53,963 bases of DNA from DATGLG01 sp035294245 (GCA_035294245.1 DATGLG010000066.1:1-53963); one strand, 5' to 3'. Numbered from the stretch's first letter, positions 23,680 to 32,456 are shown. A program made the numbers and translations. The notes: generated from the letters alone by a model not told the origin.

Positions 23680-24653
23680 TGCTTTGCCACTCCCGGGTCC
23701 TCGGCTGCGGGTCCTATCTGCCCGAGCGCATCGTCACCAACGCCGATCTCGCCCGCCGCATCGACACGTCCGATGAATGGATCGTGGAGCGGACCGGCAT
23801 CCGCCAGCGGCATATTGCCGCCGAGGGTGAGCGCACCTCCGATCTCGCCTGCCGGGCCGCGGCGGCGGCGCTCGCGAATGCCGGGGTGTCGGCCGCCGAG
23901 GTCGACCTCATCGTGCTGGCGACGACGACGCCCGATGACACCTTCCCTGCGACCGCGACCAAGGTGCAGGCGCGATTGGGCGTCGAGCGCGGCCTCGCTT
24001 TCGATGTCCAGGCCGTCTGCGCCGGCTTCATCTATGCCCTGGCCGTCGCCGACAATTTCCTTCGGCTGAGCCAGGCCAAGACCGCCCTCGTGATCGGGGC
24101 CGAGACCTTCTCGCGCATCCTCAATTGGGAGGACCGCAACACCTGCGTGCTCTTCGGCGACGGCGCCGGCGCTCTTGTGCTGCGCGCCTTTCCCAATCCG
24201 CCCGATCCGAGCAAGCCGGGGGTGCTGTCGACGCATCTCCATTCCGACGGGCGGCTCTACGATCTCCTCTATGTCGATGGCGGCCCCTCCTCGACCCAGA
24301 CGGTGGGGCATGTCCGCATGGAAGGGCGGGAGGTGTTCCGACACGCGGTGGTCAAGCTCGCCGAGGTGGTCGAGGAGGCCCTTCGGGCCAATGGCCTCAG
24401 GCCCCAGGACGTCGATTGGCTGGTGCCCCATCAGGCCAACCAGCGCATCATCGACGGGACGGCGAAAAAGCTCGGCTTCTCGGATGCGAAAGTGATCAAG
24501 ACCGTGGCCCGCCATGCCAATACCTCCGCGGCATCGGTGCCCCTCGCGCTGGCGGAGGGGGTGCGCGACGGCCGCATCCGGCGCGGCCAGCTTCTGCTCG
24601 TCGAGGCGATCGGTGGCGGCCTGACCTGGGGGGCAGGCCTCATCCGCTGGTAG
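23679..24653 (+). CDS. fabH: Beta-ketoacyl-ACP synthase III
   Basis: 324 residues. The KAS III triad is complete: C114 in DVQAVCAGF, His in LVPHQANQRI and Asn in RHANTSAAS. The N-terminal DEWIVERTGIRQRHIA and GDGAGALVL segments are also typical. FabH condenses acetyl-CoA with malonyl-ACP to start fatty-acid elongation. It is coupled to plsX by a 1-base overlap and followed by the ihfA promoter. Confidence 0.97.
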   Translation: MLCHSRVLGCGSYLPERIVTNADLARRIDTSDEWIVERTGIRQRHIAAEGERTSDLACRAAAAALANAGVSAAEVDLIVLATTTPDDTFPATATKVQARLGVERGLAFDVQAVCAGFIYALAVADNFLRLSQAKTALVIGAETFSRILNWEDRNTCVLFGDGAGALVLRAFPNPPDPSKPGVLSTHLHSDGRLYDLLYVDGGPSSTQTVGHVRMEGREVFRHAVVKLAEVVEEALRANGLRPQDVDWLVPHQANQRIIDGTAKKLGFSDAKVIKTVARHANTSAASVPLALAEGVRDGRIRRGQLLLVEAIGGGLTWGAGLIRW

Positions 24654-24709
24654 GGCGGCGTCGCCGCTGGTGCGACAGCACTTGAACGTCCCTCGCCATC
24701 CCTTTCAAA

Positions 24710-24738
24710 TTGACGGGTTTGCTCATCGGAGGTACCGT
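24710..24738 (+). promoter_or_regulatory. Putative ihfA promoter
   Basis: TTGACG (24710-24715), 17-base spacer and TACCGT (24733-24738) stand in the 110-base fabH-ihfA gap, 26 bases before the ihfA ATG, followed by the GGAAGGGGG ribosome binding site. Confidence 0.4.
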
Positions 24739-24763
24739 TAATCCGTCAACGGAAGGGGGCACC

Positions 24764-25084
24764 ATGTCGGGTAAAACGATCACGCGCGCCGACTTGAGCG
24801 AGGCCGTCTATCAGGAGGTCGGACTTTCGCGCAACGAGTCGGCCGAATTGGTCGAGTCCGTATTGGGCGAGATTTCCGAGGCCTTGACGAAAGGCGAGAC
24901 GGTCAAGATCTCGTCCTTCGGCAGCTTCTCCGTTCGTCAAAAGGGTCAGCGTGTGGGCCGCAACCCGAAGACCGGGGAGGAGGTTCCCATTCTCCCCCGC
25001 CGGGTGCTGGTGTTTCGCGCCTCTCACGTTCTCAAGAGTCGCATCAACGGCGTCACCGGCGGGAGCACGCCGCAGGCGTCTTGA
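24764..25084 (+). CDS. ihfA: Integration host factor, alpha subunit
   Basis: 106 residues from the ATG at 24764 (GGAAGGGGG upstream); an in-frame extension to 24710 crosses the promoter. The sequence is IHF-alpha-like: ITRADLSEAVYQEVGLSRNESAELVESVLGEI, ETVKISSFGSFSVRQKGQRVGRNPKTGEEVPI with the DNA-intercalating Pro, and RRVLVFRASHVLKSRIN. With IHF-beta it bends DNA at promoters, origins and recombination sites. A MerR gene follows after 2 bases, a conserved alphaproteobacterial pair. Confidence 0.95.
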   Translation: MSGKTITRADLSEAVYQEVGLSRNESAELVESVLGEISEALTKGETVKISSFGSFSVRQKGQRVGRNPKTGEEVPILPRRVLVFRASHVLKSRINGVTGGSTPQAS

Positions 25085-25086
25085 TC

Positions 25087-25575
25087 ATGGCCGACACGCC
25101 CGGCGACCGCACCCCGGAGGAGAGCCAAAAGCGCGTCGGCAAATCGGCTGCGGCTTTCCGTACCATCAGCGAGGTCTCGATCGAGCTCGACGTGCCCCAG
25201 CACGTCCTGCGCTTCTGGGAAACCAAATTTTCCCAAGTCAAGCCGTTGAAGCGCGCGGGCGGCCGCCGCTACTACCGCCCCGAGGACGTCGAGCTGCTCC
25301 GTCGCATTCGCGACTTGCTCTACCGCGACGGCTTCACGATCAAAGGGGCGCAGAAGTTCCTGCGCGAGGGCGGCGCCGCGCGGGCGTCAGCGGCGCCCAT
25401 GCCCGTGAAGAAGGCGAGTTCCTCGACGGCGAAGCCGGCCCCGGCCGCGCCGCCGGCACCCGCAGCCGGCCCCTCGCGCGCGCAGGGTGGTGCCGGCGCC
25501 GATCGGGAGGCGCTCAAGGTCATGCTGCGGGAGCTGACCGAGTTGCGTGAGCTGCTTCGCCGCCATCTGCGGTGA
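25087..25575 (+). CDS. MerR-family transcriptional regulator
   Basis: 162 residues from the ATG at 25087. The winged helix runs from AAAFRTISEVSIELDVPQHVLRFWETKFSQVKPLKRAGGRRYYRPEDVELLRRIRDLL to FTIKGAQKFLRE. A Lys/Ala/Pro-rich linker (about 100-140) and a short C-terminal coiled-coil (LRELTELRELLRRHLR) follow; there are no metal-binding cysteines. It is the regulator conserved next to ihfA in alphaproteobacteria; its signal and targets are unknown. Confidence 0.9.
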   Translation: MADTPGDRTPEESQKRVGKSAAAFRTISEVSIELDVPQHVLRFWETKFSQVKPLKRAGGRRYYRPEDVELLRRIRDLLYRDGFTIKGAQKFLREGGAARASAAPMPVKKASSSTAKPAPAAPPAPAAGPSRAQGGAGADREALKVMLRELTELRELLRRHLR

Positions 25576-25657
25576 GTGGAGTCAACGGCATTGCAACGGC
25601 GAGGGCACTGCGGCTAGAGTGCGCCGTCGCGGCTTGCCGGCCGCGCGATAGACAGGT

Positions 25658-25734
25658 CGGGCGGTGGCGCAGCCTGGTAGCGCACCAGACTGGGGGTCTG
25701 GGGGTCGCAGGTTCAAATCCTGTCCGCCCGACCA
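25658..25734 (+). tRNA. tRNA-Pro (anticodon GGG)
   Basis: A 77-nt cloverleaf with encoded CCA end. The acceptor stem CGGGCGG pairs with CCGCCCG. The D-arm is followed by the anticodon stem CCAGA/TCTGG with loop CTGGGGG, giving anticodon GGG for CCC. The T-loop is GTTCAAATC. No integrase gene or repeated 3' end is seen beside it, so it is not obviously used as an attachment site. Confidence 0.97.
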
Positions 25735-25845
25735 TCGAATCAATGGCCTTGCCCGCATTCCTCTCGTTTTCCAGGCATTGTCGGCGGGGTCCTGCGAGAG
25801 CGTGGCCCGAACTCTCGGTTGGGCTTGCGCGGAGAGGGTGCGAAG

Positions 25846-27516
25846 ATGGCCGCCAGCGCCCCTGATTTCGGGGCCCTCTTCAAGAACGCGCCCGGGCTTT
25901 TCCTCGTTCTCGCACCCGACCTGACGATCGTCGCCGTCACCGACGCCTATGCGCGGACCACCATGACCGTGCCCGAGCAGATCCTCGGCCGTCATTTGTT
26001 CGAGGTCTTTTCCGACAATCCGAGCGATCCCTCGGCCGACGGCGTTCGAAACCTGCGCGCTTCGCTGGAGCGGGTTCTCCAGCACAAGCGGCCGGATCCG
26101 ATGGCCGTTCAGAAATACGACATCCGCCGGCCGCAGTCCGAGGGCGGGGGCTTCGAGGAGCGCTATTGGAGCCCGTTGAACAGCCCGGTCCTCGACGCCA
26201 ATGGCGAGGTCGCTTGGATCATTCACCGAGTCGAGGACGTCACCGACCTCGTGCGCTTGAGGGCCGACGGGGCAATGCGCGATCGGCTGGCCCTGGACCA
26301 GCAGCGCATCATCGAGCAGCTTCGCGAGACCAATCGCAGCTTGGCGGCCGAGATCGCGCAGCGGCGCGAGCTCGAGCGCCGGCTCGTTCAAGCCCAGAAA
26401 ATGGAGGCGATCGGCAATCTCACGGGCGGGATGGCCCATGACTTCAACAATCTCCTCGGCGTCGTGATCGGCAATCTCGACCTGCTGCGCCCCCGCATCG
26501 AAACGGACGCGAATAGCGTCGAGCTTCTCGACAATTCGCTGAAGGCCGCCCAGGCGGGCGCCGAGCTGATCCACGGCCTCCTGGCCTTCGCCCGCCAGCA
26601 GCCCCTGTCCCCTACCAGCGTCTCGGTCAATCGGCTGATCTCCGGGATGATCCGGCTGCTCAAGCCGACCGTGGGCGAGCAGATCGAGATATCGCTCAGC
26701 CTGTCACCCGAGACCTGGAACGTGAATGTCGATCCCACGCAGCTCGAGACCACGATCCTCAATCTCGCGACCAATGCGCGCGACGCCATGCCGACCGGCG
26801 GGCGGTTGCTGATCGCAACGGGAAACCGGCACCTCGACGCCGATTACGTCGCCGCCCATCCGGACGCGGCGGTCGGCGACCATGTGGTGATCGAAATCAC
26901 CGATACCGGCACCGGGATCCCGCCGGAGCATCTCGAAAGAATTTTCGATCCCTTCTTCACCACGAAGGAGCGCGGCAAAGGGACCGGGTTGGGTCTCAGC
27001 ATGGTGTTCGGCTTCATGCGGCAATCGGGAGGCTTCATCAATGTTTACAGCGAGCCCGGCGCGGGAACGACGTTTCGTCTCTACCTGCCGCGGCATGATG
27101 TCGCCGTCGCCGCCAAGCCGGCGGTGTCGAGCAAGGGTAAAGAAGGCAGTGGCGAGACGGTGCTCGCCGTCGAGGACAACGAGGCGTTGCTCCGCGTGAC
27201 GCTGCGTCAACTGGAATCTCTCGGCTATCGCGTGAAGACCGCGCGCGATGCGGCTTCGGCGCTCGCGATCCTCTCGGCCGAGAGGATCGATCTCCTCTTC
27301 TCGGACGTCGTGATGCCGGGGGGCATGGACGGAGTGATGCTGGCCCGTCAGGCGCTCGCCGAGCACCCGAGCCTCAAGGTCGTTCTGACCTCCGGATTCC
27401 CGGAAATGAAGTTCACCGGCACTGGCGATCAGGGGCTTCCGCCGATAAAGCTGCTGGCCAAGCCGTATCGAAAGGACGAGCTTGGCCGGGCGCTTCGCGA
27501 GGCGCTGGGCGGGTGA
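25846..27516 (+). CDS. Hybrid sensor histidine kinase/response regulator with PAS domain
   Basis: 556 residues from the ATG at 25846; the TTG at 25819 is less likely. Domains in order: PAS-like sensor (about 8-135, FKNAPGLFLVLAPDLTIVAVTDAYARTT), coiled-coil linker (150-190), dimerisation helix with H198 in GGMAHDFNNLLG, ATPase domain with ATNARDAMP, DTGTGIPPEHLERIFDPFFTTK and GKGTGLGLSMV, then a receiver (435-556) with acidic VEDN and D487 in LLFSDVVMPGG. There are no membrane segments, so it senses a cytoplasmic signal. No output regulator is adjacent. Confidence 0.93.
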   Translation: MAASAPDFGALFKNAPGLFLVLAPDLTIVAVTDAYARTTMTVPEQILGRHLFEVFSDNPSDPSADGVRNLRASLERVLQHKRPDPMAVQKYDIRRPQSEGGGFEERYWSPLNSPVLDANGEVAWIIHRVEDVTDLVRLRADGAMRDRLALDQQRIIEQLRETNRSLAAEIAQRRELERRLVQAQKMEAIGNLTGGMAHDFNNLLGVVIGNLDLLRPRIETDANSVELLDNSLKAAQAGAELIHGLLAFARQQPLSPTSVSVNRLISGMIRLLKPTVGEQIEISLSLSPETWNVNVDPTQLETTILNLATNARDAMPTGGRLLIATGNRHLDADYVAAHPDAAVGDHVVIEITDTGTGIPPEHLERIFDPFFTTKERGKGTGLGLSMVFGFMRQSGGFINVYSEPGAGTTFRLYLPRHDVAVAAKPAVSSKGKEGSGETVLAVEDNEALLRVTLRQLESLGYRVKTARDAASALAILSAERIDLLFSDVVMPGGMDGVMLARQALAEHPSLKVVLTSGFPEMKFTGTGDQGLPPIKLLAKPYRKDELGRALREALGG

Positions 27517-27587
27517 TCGCATGACATTGCGCGAATGGCCCGCATAGGATGAGGGCCGGATCTGTGTCAGGCCAAAGGACGTCGCCC

Positions 27588-28925
27588 ATGACTCACGTCT
27601 TCCACCGCTCCACCCTGTCGGCTCCTCCCGTCGCCGTAAGGGGCGAGGGGATAACGCTCGCCGACGCCAGCGGGAAGACCTATATCGACGCCTCCGGAGG
27701 TGCCGCGGTGTCCTGCCTCGGCCATGGCCATCCGCGCGTGATCCGCGCCTTGCAGGCGCAGGCGGCGCGCCTTGCTTACGCCCATACCGGCTTCTTCACG
27801 ACCGAGGTCGCGGAGCAGCTTGCCGACCGCCTGATCGCGGAGGCGCCGCCCGGAATCGAGAAGGTCTATTTCGTGAGCGGCGGCTCCGAGGCGGTCGAGG
27901 CGGCGCTCAAGCTGGCGCGCCAGTATTTCCTCGAGACCGGCGAGCCCGAGCGCCGCCGCTTCATCTCGCGGCGCCAGAGCTATCACGGCAACACCTTGGG
28001 CGCCCTCGCCGTGGGCGGAAACCAGCTGCGGCGCGAGCCCTACAGCCCCCTGCTGATGGATGTCTCGCTGATCGCCCCCTGTTTTGCCTATCGCTTCAAG
28101 CGGGACGACGAGAGCGAGGCGGAGTATGGCAGGCGCGTGGCCGACGAGCTCGAGGCCGAGCTGCGGCGGCTCGGGCCCGAGAGCGTGGCCGCCTTCATCG
28201 CCGAGCCCGTGGTCGGGGCCACGGCGGGCGCCGTCACGGCGGTCCCCGGCTATTTCAAGCGCATCCGCGAGATCTGCGATCGCTACGGCATCCTCCTCAT
28301 TCTCGACGAGGTGATGTGCGGCATGGGCCGCACCGGCACGCTTCACGCCTGCACCCAGGAAGGTATCGCGCCTGATCTCATGGTCGTCGCCAAGGGCCTG
28401 GGCGGCGGCTATGAGCCGATCGGGGCGATGCTCGTCTCGGGGAGGATTTACGACGCCATCGCGCACGGCTCCGGCGCCTTCATGCATGGCCACACTTACA
28501 TGGCGCACGCCATGGCCTGCGCGGCCAGCCTGGCCGTCCTGGACACGATCCGGGACGAGCGCCTGCTGGAGAATGTCGCGACGATGGGGCGGCATCTCTC
28601 CCAGCGTCTCACCGAGCGCTTCGGCAATCACCACCATGTGGGCGACATCCGGGGCCGCGGGCTTCTCCAGGCGATCGAGCTCGTCGCCGAGCGCTCGACG
28701 AAGCGGCCGTTCGATCCCGATTTGAAGCTTCACGCCAAGGTCAAGGCCGAAGCCATGGCGCGAGGCCTCATGGTCTATCCGATGGGCGGGACGATCGACG
28801 GCAAGTTCGGCGACCACGTGCTCCTGGCGCCGCCCTATATCGCGACGGCCGCCGATATCGAGCGCATCGTCGAGCGGCTGGGCGACGCCGTGGATGCGGC
28901 GATCGAGAAGGCGCGCTTGCGCTAA
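27588..28925 (+). CDS. Class III PLP-dependent aminotransferase
   Basis: 445 residues from the ATG at 27588, which follows AAAGGA. The class III fold is clear: DASGGAAVSCLGHGHPRV, YFVSGGSEAVEAALKLARQY, RRQSYHGNTLGALAVGG, the LILDEVMCGMGRTG strand and K269 in MVVAKGLGGGYEPIGA. Substrates of this branch include omega-amino acids, diamines and 2,4-diaminobutyrate-like compounds, usually with pyruvate or 2-oxoglutarate as acceptor. The gene stands at the left border of the catabolic region and ends just before repeat copy B. The exact substrate is not evident. Confidence 0.9.
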   Translation: MTHVFHRSTLSAPPVAVRGEGITLADASGKTYIDASGGAAVSCLGHGHPRVIRALQAQAARLAYAHTGFFTTEVAEQLADRLIAEAPPGIEKVYFVSGGSEAVEAALKLARQYFLETGEPERRRFISRRQSYHGNTLGALAVGGNQLRREPYSPLLMDVSLIAPCFAYRFKRDDESEAEYGRRVADELEAELRRLGPESVAAFIAEPVVGATAGAVTAVPGYFKRIREICDRYGILLILDEVMCGMGRTGTLHACTQEGIAPDLMVVAKGLGGGYEPIGAMLVSGRIYDAIAHGSGAFMHGHTYMAHAMACAASLAVLDTIRDERLLENVATMGRHLSQRLTERFGNHHHVGDIRGRGLLQAIELVAERSTKRPFDPDLKLHAKVKAEAMARGLMVYPMGGTIDGKFGDHVLLAPPYIATAADIERIVERLGDAVDAAIEKARLR

Positions 28926-29094
28926 TGTTGTGACACCAACGGTTCGTTCTATTTGGCCGTCATGCCCGCGAAGCTTGTCCCCCGCGCAGGCGGGGAGCGG
29001 GCATCCAGGCATGCGGCCCTGGATTCCGGCTCTGCGCGGAGCCTGTCCTCGGGCCCGCCTTCGGCGGGACCCGGGGGCTCCGGCCGGAATGACG
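28926..29094. repeat. Dispersed repeat, copy B (inverted partner of copy C)
   Basis: Starting at TGTTGTGAC, this 169-bp stretch reads as the reverse complement of 32497-32642. Shared words are AACGGTTCGTTCT, GGCCGTCATGCCCGCG, GCATGCGGCCCTGGATTCCGG, CTCTGCGCGGAGCCTGTCC and TCGGCGGGACCCGGGGGCTC. It carries about 23 extra bases near its left end. It fills most of the 319-base gap between the aminotransferase and isochorismatase-family genes; the rest (29095-29244) shows no gene. Confidence 0.85.
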
Positions 29095-29128
29095 GCTATT
29101 CCTTTGGAAGCGGCGCCCATCCAGACTC

Positions 29129-29146
29129 GTGTGCATGCCGTAGCGC
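29129..29146. repeat. 18-bp word shared with 43187-43204
   Basis: GTGTGCATGCCGTAGCGC occurs here and at 43187-43204, each time about 24-35 bases beyond a dispersed repeat (copies B and D). Eighteen identical bases are unlikely by chance, so it may be an extension of the repeat family. Confidence 0.7.
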
Positions 29147-29244
29147 CCTGCAAGGGTGGACAGCGCGCCGACAATCGGCCACGATCGCGGCGTATCGTGG
29201 AATGCAGCCGGGAGCGCCTTGCCTCGGATCGCGGGAGGAGTGGA

Positions 29245-29874
29245 ATGGACAGCTTCAAGGAACGCAGCTATGGCGCCGTCCCCGTCGGCAAGGGCCGTCG
29301 CCCCGGCATCGTCGTCGTCGATTATCAGATTGCATTCACCGACAAGAATTACCCGCTCGGTGGCGCGCCGCTGGTCGAGCGGGGCGTCGAGAATACCGCC
29401 CGGGTGCTTGCCGTCGCGCGCGCCTGCAATATTCCGGTTGCCGCCTGCTATACGGCCTATCTGGACGAGCGCGATGCGCCCCACTGGAAGGTCGCCGCCG
29501 TGCGCGAGCAGTTCCGCATCGACCATCCCGGCAGCCGGCTCGATCCGCGCATCCACGATCGGGATTACGACCTTGTCGTGCGCAAGACCGGCCCCTCGAT
29601 CTTCTTCTATACGCCCGTCGTGCCCTATTTCATCAAGCAGGGCGTCGACACCGTGATCGTGACGGGATGCGTGACCAGCGGCTGCGTGCGCGCCTCGGTG
29701 ATCGACAGCTTCCAGTTCGGCTTTCGCACGCTTGTTCCCGAGGATTGTGTCGGCGATCACGAGGAGCAGCCCCACCGGGACAATCTCCGCGACATCGAGC
29801 GACGTTACGCGGATATCACCTCGAGCGACGAGGTCATCGCCTATCTCGAGGAATGCCGCGCGCGCAACGACTAG
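29245..29874 (+). CDS. Isochorismatase-family cysteine hydrolase (N-carbamoylsarcosine amidase/maleamate amidohydrolase-like)
   Basis: 209 residues from the ATG at 29245 with GGGAGGAG upstream. The catalytic triad of the family is present: D26 (VVVDYQIAF), K114 (VRKTGPS) and C147 (CVTSGCVRASV). The C-terminal PEDCVGDHEEQPHRDNLRDI is typical of N-carbamoylsarcosine amidases and NicF-type maleamate amidohydrolases, which release ammonia from amides in creatinine or nicotinate breakdown. The 3' end overlaps the convergent transporter gene by 41 bases. True isochorismatase activity is unlikely given the TSGC motif. Confidence 0.87.
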   Translation: MDSFKERSYGAVPVGKGRRPGIVVVDYQIAFTDKNYPLGGAPLVERGVENTARVLAVARACNIPVAACYTAYLDERDAPHWKVAAVREQFRIDHPGSRLDPRIHDRDYDLVVRKTGPSIFFYTPVVPYFIKQGVDTVIVTGCVTSGCVRASVIDSFQFGFRTLVPEDCVGDHEEQPHRDNLRDIERRYADITSSDEVIAYLEECRARND

Positions 29875-30793
29875 GTGCCGCCGCGGGTGGGCGGTTGACG
29901 AGATAGATGCCGCCGGCAACCAGCAGCATCGCGGCAACCAGCAGACTCGTGATGTGCTCGCCGAGTAGGACGGCGCCTGCGATCATGCCGAAGATCGGGG
30001 TCAGAAACGCGAAGGCCGAGATCGTGGACGCGGGGTAGCGGGCGATCAGCCAGAACCACACGAGATAGCTCGCGAAGGCGACGAGCACGGTCTGGTAGGC
30101 GAGGCAGGAAAGCACGAGCCAGGACGGGTCGGTGATGCCCGGCTCGCCGATAAGCGGCGAAGCAACAAGCAGGCCCGCGGCCGAGCCTGCCAGCTGGTAG
30201 AGCAGGACCTTGTGCGGGCTCACCTGGGCCAGCCGGCTTCCTTTGATGACGACGATGGTCGCCCCCCAGAGACCCGCGGCGCCAAGCAGCAGGCCGTCGC
30301 CGATCAGCTCGCGCGAGGTCGGCAGCTCGAGGGAATCGGCGACCGCGATGGCGATGCCGACGAAAGCGGCGAGGAGCCCGATCACCTTGAGGCGGTGCAG
30401 CCGCTCCTGGGGTATGAAAAAATGTGCCCCCAGCGCCACGAAGAACGGGGTCGTATAGAAGAACAGGACACCGCGCGAGGCGGTGGTGTAGTCGAGACCC
30501 CAATAGGCCAGGGCAAACTCGCCGCTGAAGAGGCAGGCGATCAGCAATCCAAGGCCGAGCGAGCCATCCCGCTCGAACAGGCGTACGCCGCGGAGCCAGG
30601 TCCAGGCGAACACCAGGATCGCGGCGCCGGCCGAGCGAAGGCCGGCCTGCAGCAGCGGCGATATCCCGCCATTCGCGACTTTGACCGCGACCTGCTGGAC
30701 GCCCCACATGGCGCAGATCGTGACGAGTGCGACGACGGCGGTGAGGTCCAGGCGGCTTCGCGGAGCGTCCGTCGTCCTTGATGCCGCGGTCAC
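29834..30793 (-). CDS. EamA/DMT-family transporter
   Basis: 319 residues from a GTG. Ten hydrophobic helices form two EamA repeats: ICAMWGVQQVAVKVANGGISPLLQAGLRSAGAAILVF and then LLLGAAGLWGATIVVIKGS with FAFLTPIFGMIAGAVLLGEHIT near the end. Such proteins export amino acids, their derivatives or other metabolites across the inner membrane. It begins 30 bases after the nitrilase-family gene on the same strand, so the two are probably co-transcribed. Its 3' end overlaps the isochorismatase-family gene. Confidence 0.9.
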   Translation of the reverse strand: MTAASRTTDAPRSRLDLTAVVALVTICAMWGVQQVAVKVANGGISPLLQAGLRSAGAAILVFAWTWLRGVRLFERDGSLGLGLLIACLFSGEFALAYWGLDYTTASRGVLFFYTTPFFVALGAHFFIPQERLHRLKVIGLLAAFVGIAIAVADSLELPTSRELIGDGLLLGAAGLWGATIVVIKGSRLAQVSPHKVLLYQLAGSAAGLLVASPLIGEPGITDPSWLVLSCLAYQTVLVAFASYLVWFWLIARYPASTISAFAFLTPIFGMIAGAVLLGEHITSLLVAAMLLVAGGIYLVNRPPAAAPSRCARGIPRDRR

Positions 30794-30823
30794 GGCACGG
30801 CGCGCCCCCGAGCGGCGGGCGCG

Positions 30824-31696
30824 TCACTCCGCGGCATTGGCGCGCTTTGCGCGTGGTGCGGCGAGGGACGGGTACAAATCCGGCCGCCGCTGCTCGAGCA
30901 AGGGATAGCGGCAGCGAATCTCGTCGACGAAGGCGGGATCGATCACGGCCGAGAGGCAGGTCTCCGTGTCGGATGCCGTGGCCGTCACCGTGCCCCAGGG
31001 ATCGACCACCATGCTGCGCCCGACGAAGGCGATGCCGGATTTGGGCTCGGCGCCGTATTGGCCCGAGGCGACGACCCAGACCTGGTTCTCGGCGGCGCGG
31101 GCGCGGAGGAAGAATTCCCAATGATCATAGCGCGGGCTGAGGAAGGCCGAGGCACAGACGAGGAGCCGCGCGCCCTTGAGGGTCATCTCCCGGTAAATCT
31201 CGGGAAAGCGCAAATCCGAGCAGACCGAGAGCCCGATGGGGCCGAGCTCGGTCTGGAAAACGGGAAGAGCGTCGCCCGCCTTGACCTTGTCCGATTCGCG
31301 GATGCCACCCTTGATATCGCGGCGGTTGGGCGCGTCGAAGAGATGGGTCTTTCGGTACACGCCGAGAATGCCGCCGTCGGGGCCGATCAGGGGGCAGGCG
31401 TTATAATAGACGCCATTCCCCGCATCCTCGTAGAAGGACCCGGCGATATACATGCCGAAACGACGGGCCTCGCGGGCGAGCAGCTCGGTGGTGGGGCCCG
31501 GGATCGGCTCGGCGATGGCGCGATAGATGTCCTTGTCGCTATAGCCCAGTCCTGTCCAGACTTCCGGAAGCACGACGAGCCGCGATCCGCGCTCCCCAGC
31601 CTGCCGCACAAGACGGAGCGCCTTCTCGACCGTGGCGGGCTTTTCGCCGTCGATCGCCGTCAACTGGACGCAGGAAACCATGAATTCGGCCGACAT
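30824..31696 (-). CDS. Nitrilase-superfamily carbon-nitrogen hydrolase
   Basis: 290 residues from the ATG at 31696, placed by a perfect AAAGGAGGT ribosome binding site. The Glu-Lys-Cys triad is E45 (VVLPEVW), K116 (YRKTHLF) and C159 (SVCSDLRFPE). This spacing and the RAAENQVWVVASGQYG stretch point to an amidase or carbamoylase of the omega-amidase/NLP branch rather than a true nitrilase. It hydrolyses an amide or N-carbamoyl group in the cytoplasm. It is divergent from the cupin gene across a strong palindrome at 31855-31880. Confidence 0.9.
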   Translation of the reverse strand: MSAEFMVSCVQLTAIDGEKPATVEKALRLVRQAGERGSRLVVLPEVWTGLGYSDKDIYRAIAEPIPGPTTELLAREARRFGMYIAGSFYEDAGNGVYYNACPLIGPDGGILGVYRKTHLFDAPNRRDIKGGIRESDKVKAGDALPVFQTELGPIGLSVCSDLRFPEIYREMTLKGARLLVCASAFLSPRYDHWEFFLRARAAENQVWVVASGQYGAEPKSGIAFVGRSMVVDPWGTVTATASDTETCLSAVIDPAFVDEIRCRYPLLEQRRPDLYPSLAAPRAKRANAAE

Positions 31697-31834
31697 CGCA
31701 CCTCCTTTGGCGAAGGGCTCCGGACGTGCCCCGCGCATCGCAAGCCCTATCGAAGTTATAGGGCCGGCGGGTGCGAAGGAAAAGTGCAGCCTCCCGACAT
31801 CGCCGCCCGGGCACTGCCTCAGCGCGTAAAAAAG

Positions 31835-31862
31835 TTCAATTTTCTTGGCGGTGGCATATTAT
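31835..31862 (+). promoter_or_regulatory. Putative promoter of the cupin gene
   Basis: TTCAAT (31835-31840), 16-base spacer and TATTAT (31857-31862). It stands in an AT-rich patch of the 271-bp divergent region between the nitrilase-family and cupin genes; its -10 lies in the left arm of the palindrome at 31855-31880. Nothing else is seen in the gap. Confidence 0.4.
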
Positions 31863-31880
31863 GGTTCTAACGATAATATG
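31855..31880. promoter_or_regulatory. Near-perfect 26-bp palindrome, probable operator between divergent genes
   Basis: CATATTAT (31855-31862) and ATAATATG (31873-31880) are perfect inverted arms. Inside them GTT and AAC also pair, so 11 of 13 base pairs match. Position between divergent nitrilase-family and cupin genes, over a candidate -10, suggests a repressor or activator site. The regulator is not encoded next to it. Confidence 0.65.
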
Positions 31881-31967
31881 ACGATCCGTCCGGGCGATAC
31901 GGTGCAGCTCGATTCTGGGCGCGAAGCCGCGGCGCCGGGCTATCCGGTCCTTTCACAGGAGGCCGCC

Positions 31968-32456
31968 ATGACCTTGGACGAGGAGATGAGATCGCGCGTC
32001 GCGCGCTACGCCGATCGTCGCGAGGACTGGAGCGTGTTCGGCTTCGAGACCAAGCTCGAGCCGAAATATGCGCGCAGCCAGCGCCGCTATATCGGGGCCT
32101 CCGGCTCCGTCGATCACGACGAGCCCAACGCCGTGGCGCCGGTCGCCTTTACGATGTCGATCCAGACCATGCCGCCGGGAAACCGCATCCCGGTCCATTG
32201 CCACGAGACCGAGGAGACGTTCTTCATCCTCGACGGCGAATGCATCGTCAATGTGTTCCGGGGCGAGGAAACCGTGACATTGAGGCTTGGGCGGTGGGAT
32301 CTCGTCTCGATTCCCGCCTTCGTCTATCACGACATCCACAATGAGGCGAGCACGCCGTGCGCCGTGCAGACGCTGCTGTCGAAGCCGAAGCCGGAGCGGC
32401 CCCATTATCGGGACGAGCGGCTGCTCGCGCTTCAGGCGGCGACCCATACGCGGTGA
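31968..32456 (+). CDS. Cupin-domain protein
   Basis: 162 residues from the ATG at 31968, set by CACAGGAGG. The single cupin barrel is visible: PPGNRIPVHCHETEETFFILDGECIVNVFRGEE with the H-x-H-x4-E metal ligands, and the second motif WDLVSIPAFVYHDIHNEA with the third His. Small cupins of this type act as dioxygenases, isomerases or small-molecule binders; the substrate is not evident. An in-frame extension to 31845 runs back through the palindrome and is rejected. It ends just before repeat copy C. Confidence 0.85.
   Translation: MTLDEEMRSRVARYADRREDWSVFGFETKLEPKYARSQRRYIGASGSVDHDEPNAVAPVAFTMSIQTMPPGNRIPVHCHETEETFFILDGECIVNVFRGEETVTLRLGRWDLVSIPAFVYHDIHNEASTPCAVQTLLSKPKPERPHYRDERLLALQAATHTR

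Noticed and set aside
25658..25845. tRNA-Pro as an attachment site for an integrated element
   Set aside because: No integrase gene and no second copy of the tRNA 3' end was found in the window.
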